A stretch of 64,000 bases of DNA from Manduca sexta (taxonomy: Eukaryota; Arthropoda; Insecta; Lepidoptera; Sphingidae): the NCBI RefSeq assembly GCF_014839805.1, contig NC_051118.1:8052391-8116390 (forward strand), in the 5' to 3' direction. How positions within the stretch are numbered: position 1 is the stretch's first letter; each line of letters begins with the position of its first letter. This document shows positions 22,071 to 33,056 of this stretch, one piece after another. Below the pieces are notes generated by a model. It saw only the letters and a list, made by a program, of their open reading frames with translations. It had not been told where the DNA came from and searched no databases. The translations under genes and the position numbers were made by a program.

Positions 22071-22423
22071 AAAATACATAAGGATCGATGTAAGAACCCC
22101 CTTTTTTAAAGTCGGTTAAGAGGTTTTCTTATCACCGCAATGCGCCACAACTAGTTCCAAAGTCAAGTTCAAATTGAAAAGAAATTCTGAATAAGTTCAA
22201 ATTTATTCAAATCTCAATAGTTTCTGATCAATCCTGCCAATCATAAAAGCAATTAGTGATTTTATTAAAAATCATTTTTAAATCACAAAGATATTCAGCG
22301 ACTGGTGAGAAATGCTATGAAAATGGATGAATGATTATTGTTAGGGAGCTTATAGACTGTGATTAAAGCGCTGCGTTTTTATAATCGTCAAGAAAACGAT
22401 CAATTAGGTTATGTGCCTAATTG
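22071..22423. other. Intergenic AT-rich DNA, nothing recognised
   Basis: No coding segment or recognised repeat. Confidence 0.35.
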
Positions 22424-22545
22424 CTGGTGGTAGGATATTGTATCCGTCTACATAACGACCACTGTACACAAGTTAAACTTGTCATAGTGGCCCACGTAAG
22501 TGTGTCGCGTTCCGGGATCAGTCTATGTATATCTGTTTCTTCTTT
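22424..22545 (-). repeat. Family D dispersed repeat, 3' part
   Basis: Minus-strand 'CTGGTGGTAGGATATTGTATC', 'GTGGCCCACGTAAGTGTGTCG' and 'GTTCCGGGATCAG'; the other half is absent. Confidence 0.7.
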
Positions 22546-22663
22546 TACATGCAGTTAGATATTGTCTCTGGCCACAATTTATGATTTTAAGTCAAGTAAG
22601 TAGCCTAAAGGTTTTGATTCCCTTGTGAAATCGTAAAGTATGCGACTTAACGGTCATATCTTT

Positions 22664-22759
22664 AGATCATCATCATCAGCCTACAGCTGTCCACTGCTGA
22701 ACATAGGCCTCCTCTAAAGGGCGCCACGCTGCTCGGTCCTCCGCTCTCCTCATCCAGCT
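22664..22759 (-). mobile_element. RTE-type LINE 3' tail, short
   Basis: Minus-strand codons 22759-22676 read 'SWMRRAEDRAAW' and 'EEAYVQQWTAVG' then stop, followed by a (GAT)n tail. About 28 codons remain, severely 5'-truncated as usual for LINE insertions. Confidence 0.75.
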
Positions 22760-23539
22760 TATCTTTGGATAGTGACTTATAAGTTTGATTTTTTCACCGC
22801 TGCAAGAGAAAAAAAATTATTTGTTTTTTTGAGGTATGTAATAGTAAATTCTAATTTCATAAAATATGCGACATAAATGGTTATGTAAAGTCGTTTACAA
22901 GTTTGATTCTTTCACAGCTGAAATAGAAAAGTCTTTTGAATTGTTCCTTTTGAGGACCCCTAAAAACCTCCTAATTTCTTTATTTTTACTGTGTTTACAG
23001 CTCTTTTTATAATTCATCAAATCTTTATGAATTACACATTTTATTGATGCAAACGGTGTTAAAAAAACGTAAATACCAGATTTTATTAGGCAAAGGGTTC
23101 AAAAGTTTATTGACCTAAAATTCTGAGTTTTGGATAAGGGCATGGCAAAGAGACTGGACTAGGTATATATCAATACTATAATAGTGATGTGTGAGTTACT
23201 GCAGAAAACGTCTATTTTTTACTTTTCCTTCACATTCATATTAAAAAATATATAAGGCCCAAAAAACTACGAAAGTCTAGATCGTCCGTTTGTCATCATT
23301 TGAGTACTAAACAGGACAAATGTAGGGTCTGCATCACCGACGTCAGAACGTTTACGTCACTCCATAAGATATATAACTGAACGTTGGTATTAAACGTCAT
23401 AATATAAATCTAAAAAGTTTTATAAGCTGCCAACAAATAGCTGCTTTATGACGTATAATTTCTCTTTGGGGCTGGCGCAAATGGAGCCGGAAAGCGGTAG
23501 CTGTTTTACTAGATTACTCACACAAAACTCGCAGAAGAA
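22760..23539. other. Intergenic DNA, nothing recognised
   Basis: AT-rich spacer. 'GTTTGATT.TTTCAC.GCTG' appears near 22782 and 22908, an imperfect duplication. Confidence 0.35.
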
Positions 23540-24044
23540 ACAGAGAGAGGTGCAAATTGTGCATCTACTTTTCGCTGTGTATTTCTTGAAATGATAGGTA
23601 TCGGCAAAATAATATCAGCTCTGTATTATATACTATGGCACTGCTGGGGCACGGGCCTCTACTGAGAGGGTTTTAGGCCTTACTCCACCACGCTTGCCTA
23701 GTGCGGAGGTAGACTTCACATACCTTAGAAATTGTTATAGAAAACTCCTCGGGTATGCAGGTTTCCTCACGATATTTTCCTACACCGTTAAAGCAAGTAA
23801 TAATTCAATAAGAATACGCGTATAATTTTAGAAAAGTCAGAGTTGCGTGTCCTTGGGTTTTGAAGCTGTGGACTGCAGTCCATTCCACACCCAACTAGAC
23901 TATCGTCGTTTACCTATATTATATCATTCGCCATATCGGGCACAAACATTCCTGATTGATACCGAGCAGAAAAACTTGACATCACTTCGCCAGACCTGGG
24001 ATAAGAACCTTCGACTTCAGATCGGTGGTCGTACTGCGCAATAA
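23540..24044 (-). mobile_element. SINE family A copy split by SINE family B
   Basis: The family A body lies at 23540-23610 and 23925-24044 ('CCATATCGGGCACAAAC', 'ACCGAGCAGAAAAACTTGACA'). The family B copy at 23611-23912 sits between them. Confidence 0.65.
23611..23912 (-). mobile_element. SINE family B copy 6
   Basis: The minus-strand head 'GACGATAGTCTAGTTGGGTGT' through 'CTGACTTTTCTAAAATTATA' to the 3' tail 'CAGTAGAGGCCCGTGCCCC' and 'AGAGCTGATATTATT'. The B-box region has a small deletion. Confidence 0.75.
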
Positions 24045-24189
24045 AACGACGCCCTTGGGGGCTTTCAACATCATACTCACATAAAAGGGTGTACTATTCC
24101 ATTCAGTAAATGATTCAAACGCCTTTCCAAACCTTGGACCAAACAAAATGATCACAGTGAAAAATGGGGCCAATTCACAAAGCTAAACA

Positions 24190-24312
24190 ATGTTGGGTCG
24201 TCACGTTAAACGAGTTTTGGAAGCCCTACACGATGAAACTGTTGACAACAGGGCACGACAGGTGGCGATGAGCGATGGTGAATGGAAAGGCGTGGTCTGG
24301 TCATTATTTTGA
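24190..24312 (+). pseudogene. Possible LINE C-terminal remnant, 40 codons
   Basis: An open frame reads 'MLGRHVKRVLEALHDETVDN' then 'RARQVAMSDGEWKGVVWSLF' and a stop. It is basic and amphipathic, like the last residues of some non-LTR retrotransposon proteins. A stop lies two codons upstream. No tail or duplication was identified, so the assignment is weak. Confidence 0.3.
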
Positions 24313-25086
24313 CTCATTTTTTAAATGGAAGTAGCTTTTGTTTGCAGTGGGTGGTTAAATTTTATAGAATAAAGAAGTTATCATGGTGGTAACTTTAAGC
24401 CATAATGTAGCTTCCAATTAGTGAAATCTTTAGAATGTTTAGCGGTAGATCTAACTACAATTTTAAATATCGATCCCAATTGCTTTCATTGGTCTATACC
24501 AAAAAGGGACCAATCAGATCAAAGTATTTTTTGATACGCTTACAAATGAGTTATTTTGATTGGTCGATTCTCGGAATTGGATTGAAGATTGTAATTGAGA
24601 TCGTTTATTGAAAACGACTGTACATCATTCACCAAGGAGAGGTTAGTATCACATACTTTTTCAAGTACTTTGCTGAGAGCATGTCAGTGGCGAAGAGTGT
24701 AAATTTCCGAAAGAGAAACCGACATAACGTATTGGTACTAATATGCATAAATGCGATCTACAAATCGTTCTGATGATAGTAAGATTTTACAGAAATTCTA
24801 CAAGAAGAGAAGTCGGCAGGAAACGGGTTATATAAACTGTTTGCCACTGGAGCATATAACTTTCTACGATCGCTTATCTGTTGTCAGAGTTCTCACTGTT
24901 TAGTATTTCACTAAACAGTGTAGTCTAACCTGAAGTGATCTTACGGTTTTCTGATCGATAACCCAAAAAGGCAACTAATTAAAGAGGCGATACCAAATGA
25001 GAAAATTCAAAACATCAAACCTTCAGGGTTCATTTTCAAATCACCAGATAAAAGATATCCATCAGATATAATAAGGTCAGGGGGAC
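24313..25086. other. Intergenic DNA, nothing recognised
   Basis: No gene. A short inverted pair 'CACTGTTTAGTATTTCACTAAACAGTG' sits at about 24895-24921, a perfect small hairpin. Confidence 0.4.
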
Positions 25087-25275
25087 CTATTCCGTCTAAG
25101 GGAGCGAATCCGTCTTTTTGCAATTACGGACCTTTTATTTGAAGATCAGCTTTGGTAGCCGTATAAGTAAATAGGGAGTTTTTGACTCTCTAACTTGTAC
25201 GGCTATCAAAGCTGTCCTTCGAATAGAATGCCCGTAAATGCAAAAAGACGGATTCGCCCCTATAGATGGAATAGG
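25087..25275. mobile_element. Long foldback element, arms about 83 bp
   Basis: 25087-25170 and the reverse complement of 25195-25275 match along nearly their whole length ('GCGAATCCGTCTTTTTGCA', 'CAGCTTTG.TAGCCGTA'), with a loop of about 25 nt. It is either a palindromic MITE or a locus able to form a long hairpin RNA. No protein coding. Confidence 0.75.
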
Positions 25276-25644
25276 GCCATTATAATCTGACTGAATAAAT
25301 CTGAAAAAAATCTATATGATATTTGCTTATAAAACTGTCATACATAATTTATTTATGTTGTATTTCATCCTACAAGTATGTGGTGATTGGAAAACCGACT
25401 CTAAATGCAAATAATAAAAGCACTTTTCTTACAATTTATGCGGAGATAAAACTGTAGAAGCGCGAATCTGATAAAATGCTAATACATTAGAGTGGGTTTG
25501 AGAAATCTTCGCGAAGCCGCGGCGAGAGTTGACATAACTCAGTACTAAACTTTGTACAGCATTTCATTGGGCGGATTTATGTTAATAACGATACGATCTG
25601 CTTGCGTGGTGGTAAGTCATACAACTACCACTTAATAGTAGCTA

Positions 25645-25905
25645 CGTTTTTTTTGTACGGACACGGGAAACTGAGCCCATTGCATCTAATTGTAAGTGGA
25701 AAGGGGTCCAATACAATATAGACTGACGAAAGATGGCTACCTCTCGGCAGTCGACACAATTATGCCGGAGTATTGGAACCGGATATACTGCTGATCCCGG
25801 AACGCGAAACATTTACGTAGGCCATTATGGTGGGTTTTCACACCTTGTGTACAGTGGTGCTATCCGGACGGATATAAAATATATCCTACCACCAGCAAAC
25901 GTCTA
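25645..25905 (+). repeat. Family D dispersed repeat, full copy 6
   Basis: 'CATCTAATTGTAAGTGGA', 'GTCGACACAATTATGCCGG', 'CTGATCCCGGAACGCGA' and 'GGATATAAAATATATCCTACC' in order. Confidence 0.8.
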
Positions 25906-25946
25906 AAACTTTATACTAATACTTCATTGTCAATATCAAACGAATC

Positions 25947-26014
25947 CCCCTCAGTAGTAGAGGAGGCCCGTGCCCAGTAGTGGGACAGCATATAATACAG
26001 GACTGTTATTACAT
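25947..26014 (+). mobile_element. SINE family B, 3' tail only
   Basis: 'CCCTCAGTAGTAGAGGAGGCC' plus 'GTGGGACAGCATATAATACAG' and a 'GACTGTTATTA' end. About 68 bp remain. Confidence 0.7.
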
Positions 26015-26423
26015 TATATATTTTTTTTTCTGGTTCCCCTATCCAGGACAAGGGATGTTTGTTTTTCTTTTGTCCTTTTTTCTTTTATTAGTTGTTTCTA
26101 TAATAACATTTAAGCCTTACTTTATCTAATTAACTTATATTCTAGCATAGTTACTACTTATGCTACTTATCCTACTCTATTCAACAATTTTTACTTATTC
26201 TATCTTTATTACTAAGTCTATATAATTTTTATTATATAGCTTAGCAATCTTATTTCTACTTATTACATTGTATTATGAACCTATCGTCACATCGTGCATT
26301 CCCGAGCTAGGGGTTTAGAGACTTCGCCTTCACATCCGCCACTGATACTGTAAGGCAGAGTTAGCAGGACGCATTATGACACCGAGCGGTGAATCCGAGC
26401 CTTAAGGAACATTTATAAGTAAT
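26015..26423. other. Intergenic pyrimidine-rich stretch, nothing recognised
   Basis: 26015-26280 is strongly T- and C-rich without a reading frame. Confidence 0.35.
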
Positions 26424-26560
26424 GATTTCTTATGTTTACGCGAATGTTAGACATTGAAATGAAACTATATATATGAATTTTATATTATAATTTTCTCCTG
26501 GTGTTACGAAGACTTAAAGCCTTCGTAGTCACGGGGCGGACTACATTTATTGCTCTTTAT
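26424..26560 (-). repeat. Family E MITE-like fragment showing the inverted end
   Basis: Begins 'AATGATTTCTTATGTTTACG', the reverse complement of the end motif seen at 12640, 30700, 33625 and 63530. It then runs into 'CCTTCGTAGTCACGGGGCGG'. This copy shows that the family has long terminal inverted repeats. Confidence 0.65.
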
Positions 26561-27549
26561 CGTGCAACGAAATATCAAATAAAAGTTAGAAGAGTTGGAA
26601 ATAATTATTGTCCGCTTCCTATAGCAAAAGAGGGAGACAACAGAGTTAATTAAATTCTTTCAGATCCAAAAACTTTAATGTTAACGGCTTCTGAATCGTA
26701 TACATAACTTCAGATCACAGCATGACTACGCCTCTAGTTTACCCAAGGCGAACTAAGTTAAACGTTGTAATATATTATCCAATTAATATATCGTTACCTA
26801 ATGAAAACAAGTTTAAGCCGATTTCGAATTGCACTTCAATATTTGTTAAAATGGCTATGCTGAAAATCGTAACGAGGCGATAAATTGCAATTACTGGTTC
26901 AAGGTAGCTAAAAGTTTTCTCCAATCGTTAACGCTAATTGAAAAAAGAAAAATGTATGGTCATGACATATAATATCGATTAGTCTATCGGTAGGTTGCGG
27001 TGGCGAAGCGTCCGTACAAGTCGAATCCTACCGGCTTCCCTTTGAGGTTCATTTACATTTGTCTTAGTTAATGTTTTTATGTTAAATTGTGTATGATATG
27101 TAAACTAAGGCATTTTTTTTGTCTCGGGTTACCTTTTGAACAATTTCACTCTTCACCACTGGTAGGTTGTCATTCTCATACATAACGTTAGCGTTAACGA
27201 TTGTAGCCTTTGGCTACGGCCCCTTATCGACTCTATCGCTTCTAAATCTCCAGATCAATCTAATCCATTCCTACAATCAATAAAAACGACATCTCTGGGT
27301 TTAATACAATTTCACAGGCTGACGAACGCAACTCAGTGGTATGCAGTGTAGTTATAATTGTTTTATGGTCTTGTTAATATTTATGGACTGTTCGTTTATG
27401 ATAACGTAAGAGGCTTGTCCCTCTCGTTTTGAATGCATAGAGATGCACTTAGTTTACCGATTTATTTAAAACAAATGTAAGTTGAGAAATATTAGAGAAT
27501 TTTCCAAACAAAAAGAATTTCGAAATGATGTGAAAACTACCAACTCGCA
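26561..27549. other. Intergenic DNA, nothing recognised
   Basis: No gene recognised. 26995-27050 has a tRNA-like 'AAGTCGAATCCTACCGGC' but no matching cloverleaf. 'TGGCTACGGCCCCT' near 27212 recurs near 45590. Confidence 0.35.
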
Positions 27550-27642
27550 GACCAGCGTAGACTAAGGTCTAAATACTCTTAGGAGTAGAAGAGGCCTGTG
27601 CTCAGTAATAGGCAATACAGGGCTGATATTATTAATTCTCCA
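27550..27642 (+). mobile_element. SINE family B, 3' fragment
   Basis: 'ACCAGCGTAGACTAAGGTCTAA', 'GAAGAGGCCTGTGCTCAGTAA' and 'ACAGGGCTGATATTATTAA'; only the last 90 bp remain. Confidence 0.7.
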
Positions 27643-28726
27643 CTAATCAACAGTTGCTTAACAAAATTTGAACCAATTGCCAATATTAAAATAATATAAA
27701 AAGCTGATATTTATTATTGTTATTCTGTGTCGAGTAGACAAAAATATCAATAATCTTCAACCCTTACAAAACACATTTACTGTTATCGATAATTTGATTT
27801 CGATGAAATTGAGCGTATTTCCTTGTCCTGACGTATCGTTATTTCGTCGATTATCGGCATAGCCACTCAGATTAACATTCAAATATTGCATTCGAACGAA
27901 ACTAGAACTCTTTAGTTCCTCTAATTAACGAGAATTTTGTACGTTCTAGCTTCGGAAAGGTACGCATTCGCATCTGTGGATCTACTTCGAAAAACGAAAA
28001 TCGAACGTCACTCCGAAACAAAGAACTTCGTATTTAACTCTACTACCAAATTACTTCGGATCCGTCACCGTTCTGTAGCTTGCCTTACTGGTAGGATCAA
28101 TTTCCCGTATTTTTTTGGAGAAAGCAGTCGACCTTATTCCTCGCAGATAGTTTAAAAAGGGTTGGTGAAACCCTATAAGTTCTTACAAATTCCATGTCTG
28201 AAATATTGCGATGAACGTATCGGATCCGTCATCGGATCTGTAACACTTCGTAGTAACAGTGCGATCCGTCATTCATAACTACGGATTTCATTTTTCGAAG
28301 TAGACCCTCTGGATTTATTCTACGTTCAAAAATACATTTGATTAGTAGATTTCAACAACTAGATTACCGATTCCGCGAATTCTCATCGCTCTTAATGCCT
28401 TTCTTAACAGCGCACCATATTTTAACGCTTTCGGCTGATTGGAACGTGATCCAGTATAAATGTTTGCAGTATTGTGAAATTAACTCATGATAACTTATAT
28501 TGGTGGAAACTTGTAATAAGCAACTTAATTTTACTTATAGATGTTATTCACTTTGTTAGTATTAGTCTGTAAGATTTCTTTAAATAAAGTAAAAAAATAA
28601 ATAATAATAGGTATTTAATGTAAGTAGTTATTAAGAACATTATTGGTTTGTTTAATATTTTACTGTAGTTATATGTTGTTATTATTACTTAGGTAATTAG
28701 CGTGATTGGTTTATCCGTTCCTTTTT
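27643..28726. other. Intergenic DNA with a spaced inverted repeat
   Basis: 27980-28004 ('GATCTACTTCGAAAAACGAA') matches the reverse complement of 28285-28308 about 280 bp away, possibly MITE ends. A 72-codon frame at 27937-28155 inside is not recognised. Confidence 0.4.
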
Positions 28727-29020
28727 TTTGCTTTTAGTGACGGGACGAGCCCGCCGCTCGCCTGATGGTAAGAGATATGACCGCCCATAAACAGCAGAGA
28801 CACCAACACTTTTAATTACAAAGTATCGTTTGGTATTCCACTGCGCTCGCCATCCTTAGACATGAGATGTTAAGTCTCATTATGTTCAGTAGTTACACTG
28901 GCTACAATGTCTTTTAAACCGGAACACAATAGTGACTACACACTGCTGCTTGGCAGTAGAAGTAGACATTGCGGTGGTACCTACCCAGGCGGACTCTCAC
29001 ATATGAGATACTTACCGCCA
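28727..29020 (-). repeat. Family C dispersed repeat, copy 5
   Basis: Full minus-strand copy: 'CGCCGCTCGCCTGATGGTAAG', 'GAGATGTTAAGTCTCATTATG', 'ACTACACACTGCTGCTTGGC', ending at 'ATGAGATACTTACCGCCAG'. Confidence 0.8.
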
Positions 29021-29237
29021 GTACTCGTCGAATATAAGGCGACCGAATATAAACATCACACAACTATACTATTAATGGTGGTTAAATGAGTATTGTCAGC
29101 ATTAGCTAAATTATAACTTGCGCATAAATTGAATTTTGTGAAACACCATAACTTATAATGTTTATACATGAAAAGCAATTCGATATATTGCCTGATCAGG
29201 AAGACAGAAGGACAAAAAAAATAGGCCCGAAAACTAT

Positions 29238-29507
29238 CCCCCTTATTGACAGACGTTCTTTATCTAAAGATGGAGCATTGCAGTGGTAACAAGTCTGTTT
29301 CTCAGCTTTGTGTCTGACAGCTTGCTGTTTGTTCAGCTTTGTTTATCTGACAGCCAACTAGATTCAAGTTTTATCTCAATATTAGTCAATCACAACGGCC
29401 CTATGTCTACGCACTGCGAAGGCTGCCATGCCGTCAGCACTGAGAAACAGACTTGCTATCACAGCAATGCTCCGTTCTTAGATAAACAACGTCTATGAAT
29501 AAGAGGC
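29238..29507. mobile_element. Foldback MITE, copy 1
   Basis: Ends CCCCCTTATT.. and the inverted ..AATAAGAGGC, with arms that continue inward ('AACAAGTCTGTTTCTCAG' and its inverse). 3-bp flanks TAT on both sides. Same family as 32652-32903, with a longer and more diverged centre. Confidence 0.7.
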
Positions 29508-29639
29508 TATGTGTTCTGGGCGGAAAGCAGACTTTCTTAAATTCCAGTTAGCCTATACTAGACTGAACATGATATAACACGCTACAGTATTTAAGTGCTC
29601 ACCGTTTACTACAATATGTACATATAAAACAAAGTCCCT

Positions 29640-29980
29640 AAAGCTGTCTCTCTATATGACATCGATTTTCTCAAAATCTACTGAACAGATTTTTGTACGG
29701 TTTTTACTAAAAGATAGTGCAATTCTCGAGGAAGGTCTAGGTTAATAGTTCATTACGATTTAATGTAAATTGACTGAAATATAACGATTACTCTTGGCCC
29801 CTCTCCGCATCTGCTTGCCTGTCTGAACGCGATGAACTCAAAATCTACTCAACTGATTTTGATGAAATTTGGTATGGAGATTTAGACCTCGGTAAAGGCT
29901 CTTTATCCCTGGATAATATATATCGGGACTCTTATCACGGAAAATCTAGCACGCGAGCGAAGCCGCAAGCAAAAGCTAGT
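29640..29980 (+). mobile_element. Helitron-like element, 3' end
   Basis: Contains 'GAACGCGATGAACTCAAAAT', 'GATGAAATTTGGTATGGAGA' and a final stem 'GCGAGCGAAGCCGC' followed by AAGCAAAAGCTAG, then T29981. Hairpin plus CTAG fits a non-autonomous Helitron. The 5' end is not clear. Confidence 0.6.
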
Positions 29981-30267
29981 ATTTCTATAAGTCAAGATTT
30001 ATTTGGCATTCATTCAACTTTCCTTGTGCTATTAAGTCTTCGAAATCTTAAAAATAAATACGCATCGAAATCCACAGATTTTCAGATGGAATTTTAAATG
30101 TATCCGAAATCGAGTGTGAAGACAAAGAAAGTTTTTTTCTTGTTACCGTCTGTTTGAGAATTTCCTTTAGATATTGAGGTGGAAGTGGAAAAGTTTGAGC
30201 TTCGAGTGTTTGAATTTATTGTGGATTGACTGGCCGCGTATTGAAATAAAACAATTTTTCCAATTGA

Positions 30268-30560
30268 TATGTACTGCGTAATAGATTTGGCGTTCCAAAC
30301 ATTCACTGTGTTTAACTGAATTGAACTGTCATCCATTCAAACTGATTTTAGGAGGGTATTAATATTGATGCTTGTGGTTGTGTACGGAGTGGCGTTCTTT
30401 ATATAAGAACTCGAGTTTAAATGTAAACCTGGATGTGAATAAAAAATATTAGTCAAATAAGTATTTTTTGTTTGTTCAAGTGAATAAATCGGCTATAACA
30501 GTGACGTTTTGGTTGCCATTTTAGTTCAGATTGTATCTATAGAATATACGTCAATGATCT
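30268..30560 (+). repeat. Second copy of the 318-bp insertion family
   Basis: Parallels 11760-12071 through 'CCATTCAAACTGA.TTTA', 'GTACGGAGTGGCGTTC', 'TATATAAGAACTC', 'GTAAACCTGGATGTGAATAA' and 'AACAGTGACGTTTTGG', ending 'ATAGAATATACGTCAATG'. The flanks show no clear duplication. Confidence 0.65.
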
Positions 30561-30639
30561 ACCATTATCGCAGTTTTATATGTTATATTTTTCTACCGAA
30601 GTTTCGAATATTGCCTTATAATAATTAAATATATAAATA

Positions 30640-30712
30640 ATCGCGACAAAATCCGCAAGTTTTATTTCAATGTCTAACATTCGCGTAAACATAAGAAATC
30701 ATTATGGCCGTG
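30640..30712 (+). repeat. Family E end fragment
   Basis: 'AAAATCCGCAAG', 'ATTTCAATGTCTAACATTCG' and 'CGTAAACATAAGAAATCATTA'; only one terminus is preserved. Confidence 0.65.
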
Positions 30713-30774
30713 TATTATTATTTATCATAGTAGGGTAAGTGAAACATGATTATTTCTTACGCTCGGTTTCTTAA

Positions 30775-30945
30775 AGGTCTGGGAGAAGGCCTCGTGGCCG
30801 TAGACTCATGCGTTGGTCTGACCAGATCCGCACCACTCTTGACTGTTTAGTTTACAGCGCCCTCCACAACGCCACAGACAGAAACAGATGGAGAAAGCTC
30901 GTTCGTGAGAAAATGATACTGAAGGGAGATCACGATCCTCGTTAA
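30775..30945 (+). mobile_element. LINE reverse-transcriptase C-terminus, in frame
   Basis: 30781-30945 gives 54 codons plus stop with no interruption: 'GRRPRGRRLMRWSDQIR', then 'ALHNATDRNRWRKLVREK', ending 'GDHDPR'. This is the typical C-terminus of an endonuclease/reverse-transcriptase LINE protein, of a different subfamily from the VQQWT tails. A stop lies upstream (30772-30774), so only the tail remains. Confidence 0.75.
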
Positions 30946-31313
30946 TGAGGAATACGACGTAAAGAGAGAGGTTTCTAAAAACTTTAAAATAATTGTTATT
31001 AAGTGTTAGTTGGGTTGCTAATCCAAACTAATATCTAAAGCTGAAGAGTTTCTTTGTTGGAACGCGCTAGTCTCAGGAACTACTGAATTATTATCAATTA
31101 GATATTCATATTTTACATCTACAGAAATAGACCCCTAAAAATAATCTAGATATAATAGAATAGAATTTTTTTCTCTATATAATAAAAAACTATAATTGTT
31201 TAGCGTTACTGAAAAAAAAACCTGTTATCCACTTTTCGTTTTATCGTTAAATTCAGTACGAAGATTAGTTCCATATTAAGCACAATATGGCGAGAGATTT
31301 TTATTATCTTATT
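30946..31313. other. Intergenic DNA with a Helitron fragment
   Basis: 31034-31085 ('AAGCTGAAGAGTTTCTTTG', 'TCTCAGGAACTACTG') matches the Helitron-like sequence at 34715-34765. The rest is unrecognised. Confidence 0.45.
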
Positions 31314-31650
31314 ACATTGTAGCCAGTGTAACTACTGGACATAATAAGTCTTAACATCTCATGTCTCAGGATGGCGAGCACATTGGAATACCAAACAATA
31401 CTTTGTGATTCTAGGTGTTGAATGTTTCTATTGGTTATGGGCGGTCGTATCGCTTACCATCAGGTGAACGGCAAGCTCGTCTCGTCACTTAAAGCAAAAA
31501 AACCTGGTCAAGCAATAATTGAGTAGAGAAACGAGTGTACTCTACTGTTTATGGGCGGCCGTATCGCTTACCATCAGGCGAACGGTAAGCTCGTTTCGTC
31601 ATTAAAAGTAAAAGCAATCTGGTCAGGCTATAATTAAGTAGAGAAACGGA
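31314..31650 (+). repeat. Family C copy with tandemly duplicated 3' end
   Basis: Family C at 31314-31495, then its last part plus about 50 bp of flank is repeated. 'TATGGGCGG(T/C)CGTATCGCTT' occurs near 31436 and again near 31548, and both are followed by 'GTCA(A/G)GC.ATAATT.AGTAGAG'. The unit is about 112 bp, so the duplication post-dates insertion. Confidence 0.75.
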
Positions 31651-32651
31651 GAAACGAATGTACGACAGATCGCCACAAGTCAGTCGAAATTACAAAATAG
31701 GAATCCGCTTGCGTGTTTCCAAGTGTTTCGAGTGCACTCGGGCGCCATTTTTGGACTGTTTGCTCTTACCGAGGGAATGAAGTGGCAATAAGGTTGCTTT
31801 AGTTTTACAAGCTCAGCAAGGTCGTCTGATGGTGAGGTCTACGCATGCGTAGACAGTAGGAATGCTATAGAACATGTTTATTTTTTAATTTATATTTATT
31901 TAGTATACCAATAGCATAATTATATAATTTTAAATTCTATAATGACATTAAAATGTCATGACATTAAATACATATATATTATACCATGTATATAATATAT
32001 TTTAAAATGACTTTCAAATAAATTATACATTCTCAATTCACGTGTTCGTATCTTTTATGCTTTGCATCGATACTGATATTTGTGATCCGATATCTATGAT
32101 TCCTTTTTTATTTATTATAATAACTTCGCGAAATGATTCCAATATCATCTTTGTTTTGGGTTCATAATTTATAGCATACGAAGGCACAATGAATATCAGG
32201 GTCGCGTTATATTAAACAATCAACATAAACCCACAATACTAGAAACATTGTATTCTCTGACTTACAGGAAATAGTAAGGTCCATATTTAGACCTCGGTTT
32301 ATCTCACCCACAGTACTAATACTAGTAGTATCTACACAGTAGCTGTGTACAAAACCGTGCAGCAAGTTTTCAAAAACATTATTATTAAGGTTATAGCTTC
32401 GTTAAATTTCGTCGTATTAAATTTTAAAGGCCGAAATATCCATGCATATTAATTATTTTTACGTTTTTCTTTCAACTGCGAGAACTAATCACTAACTAGA
32501 CGTGAATTTCAATTCTTTACTTGTCAATACTTGTTTAGTTACCCAGATTAAAGGTGAAACAAAATGTATGAAAAATTGACCTTAAGCTATAACCTTAACG
32601 TTGCGTATCAAAACAAAACCATCGGGCATCGACCACATTCCTGGAGTCTTA
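31651..32651. other. Intergenic AT-rich DNA, nothing recognised
   Basis: 31870-32030 is almost pure A/T with repeated ATGACATTAAA. No gene. Confidence 0.4.
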
Positions 32652-32903
32652 CCCCCTTATTCATAGACGTTTTTTATCTAACGACCGAGTAAGGCTGTGA
32701 TAACAAGTCTGTTTCTCAGTGCTGACGGCATGGCAGTCTTGGCAGTGCGTAGACGTAGGGCCGTTGTGATTGGCTAATATTGAAATACAACAATACTAAC
32801 CAATCACAACGGCCCTATGTCTTTTTCTCAGTGCCCAACGGCACAGGCTTGTTATCACAGCTTTACTCCATCCTTAGATAAAAAACGTTTATGAATAAGG
32901 GGG
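32652..32903. mobile_element. Foldback MITE, copy 2, with TTA duplication
   Basis: A 252-bp near-palindrome: CCCCCTTATTCATAGACG at the left and its inverse at the right, arms of about 100 bp ('GGCCGTTGTGATTGG' inward), and TTA flanking both ends. 3-bp TWA duplications are typical of PIF/Harbinger-type elements, but no transposase is present to confirm this. Confidence 0.75.
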
Positions 32904-32906
32904 TTA

Positions 32907-33056
32907 TTCTCTATGCCACGCATTATTTTGACAGTACGTAACGTACCGTGTCGCGTTAACAATGTAAATTGTCATACAAACTACCATTTCACGCAAACAC
33001 GAATATAACGTAACACGGCCGTGTTACGAGTTTACACTGTCATAGAGAAAGACTTC
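32907..33056. repeat. Possible second inverted-repeat element with perfect 20-bp palindrome
   Basis: 'TTCTCTATG' near 32908 and its inverse near 33051 could be termini directly abutting the foldback MITE. Inside, 33009-33028 is a perfect palindrome centred on CGGCCG. Confidence 0.45.
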
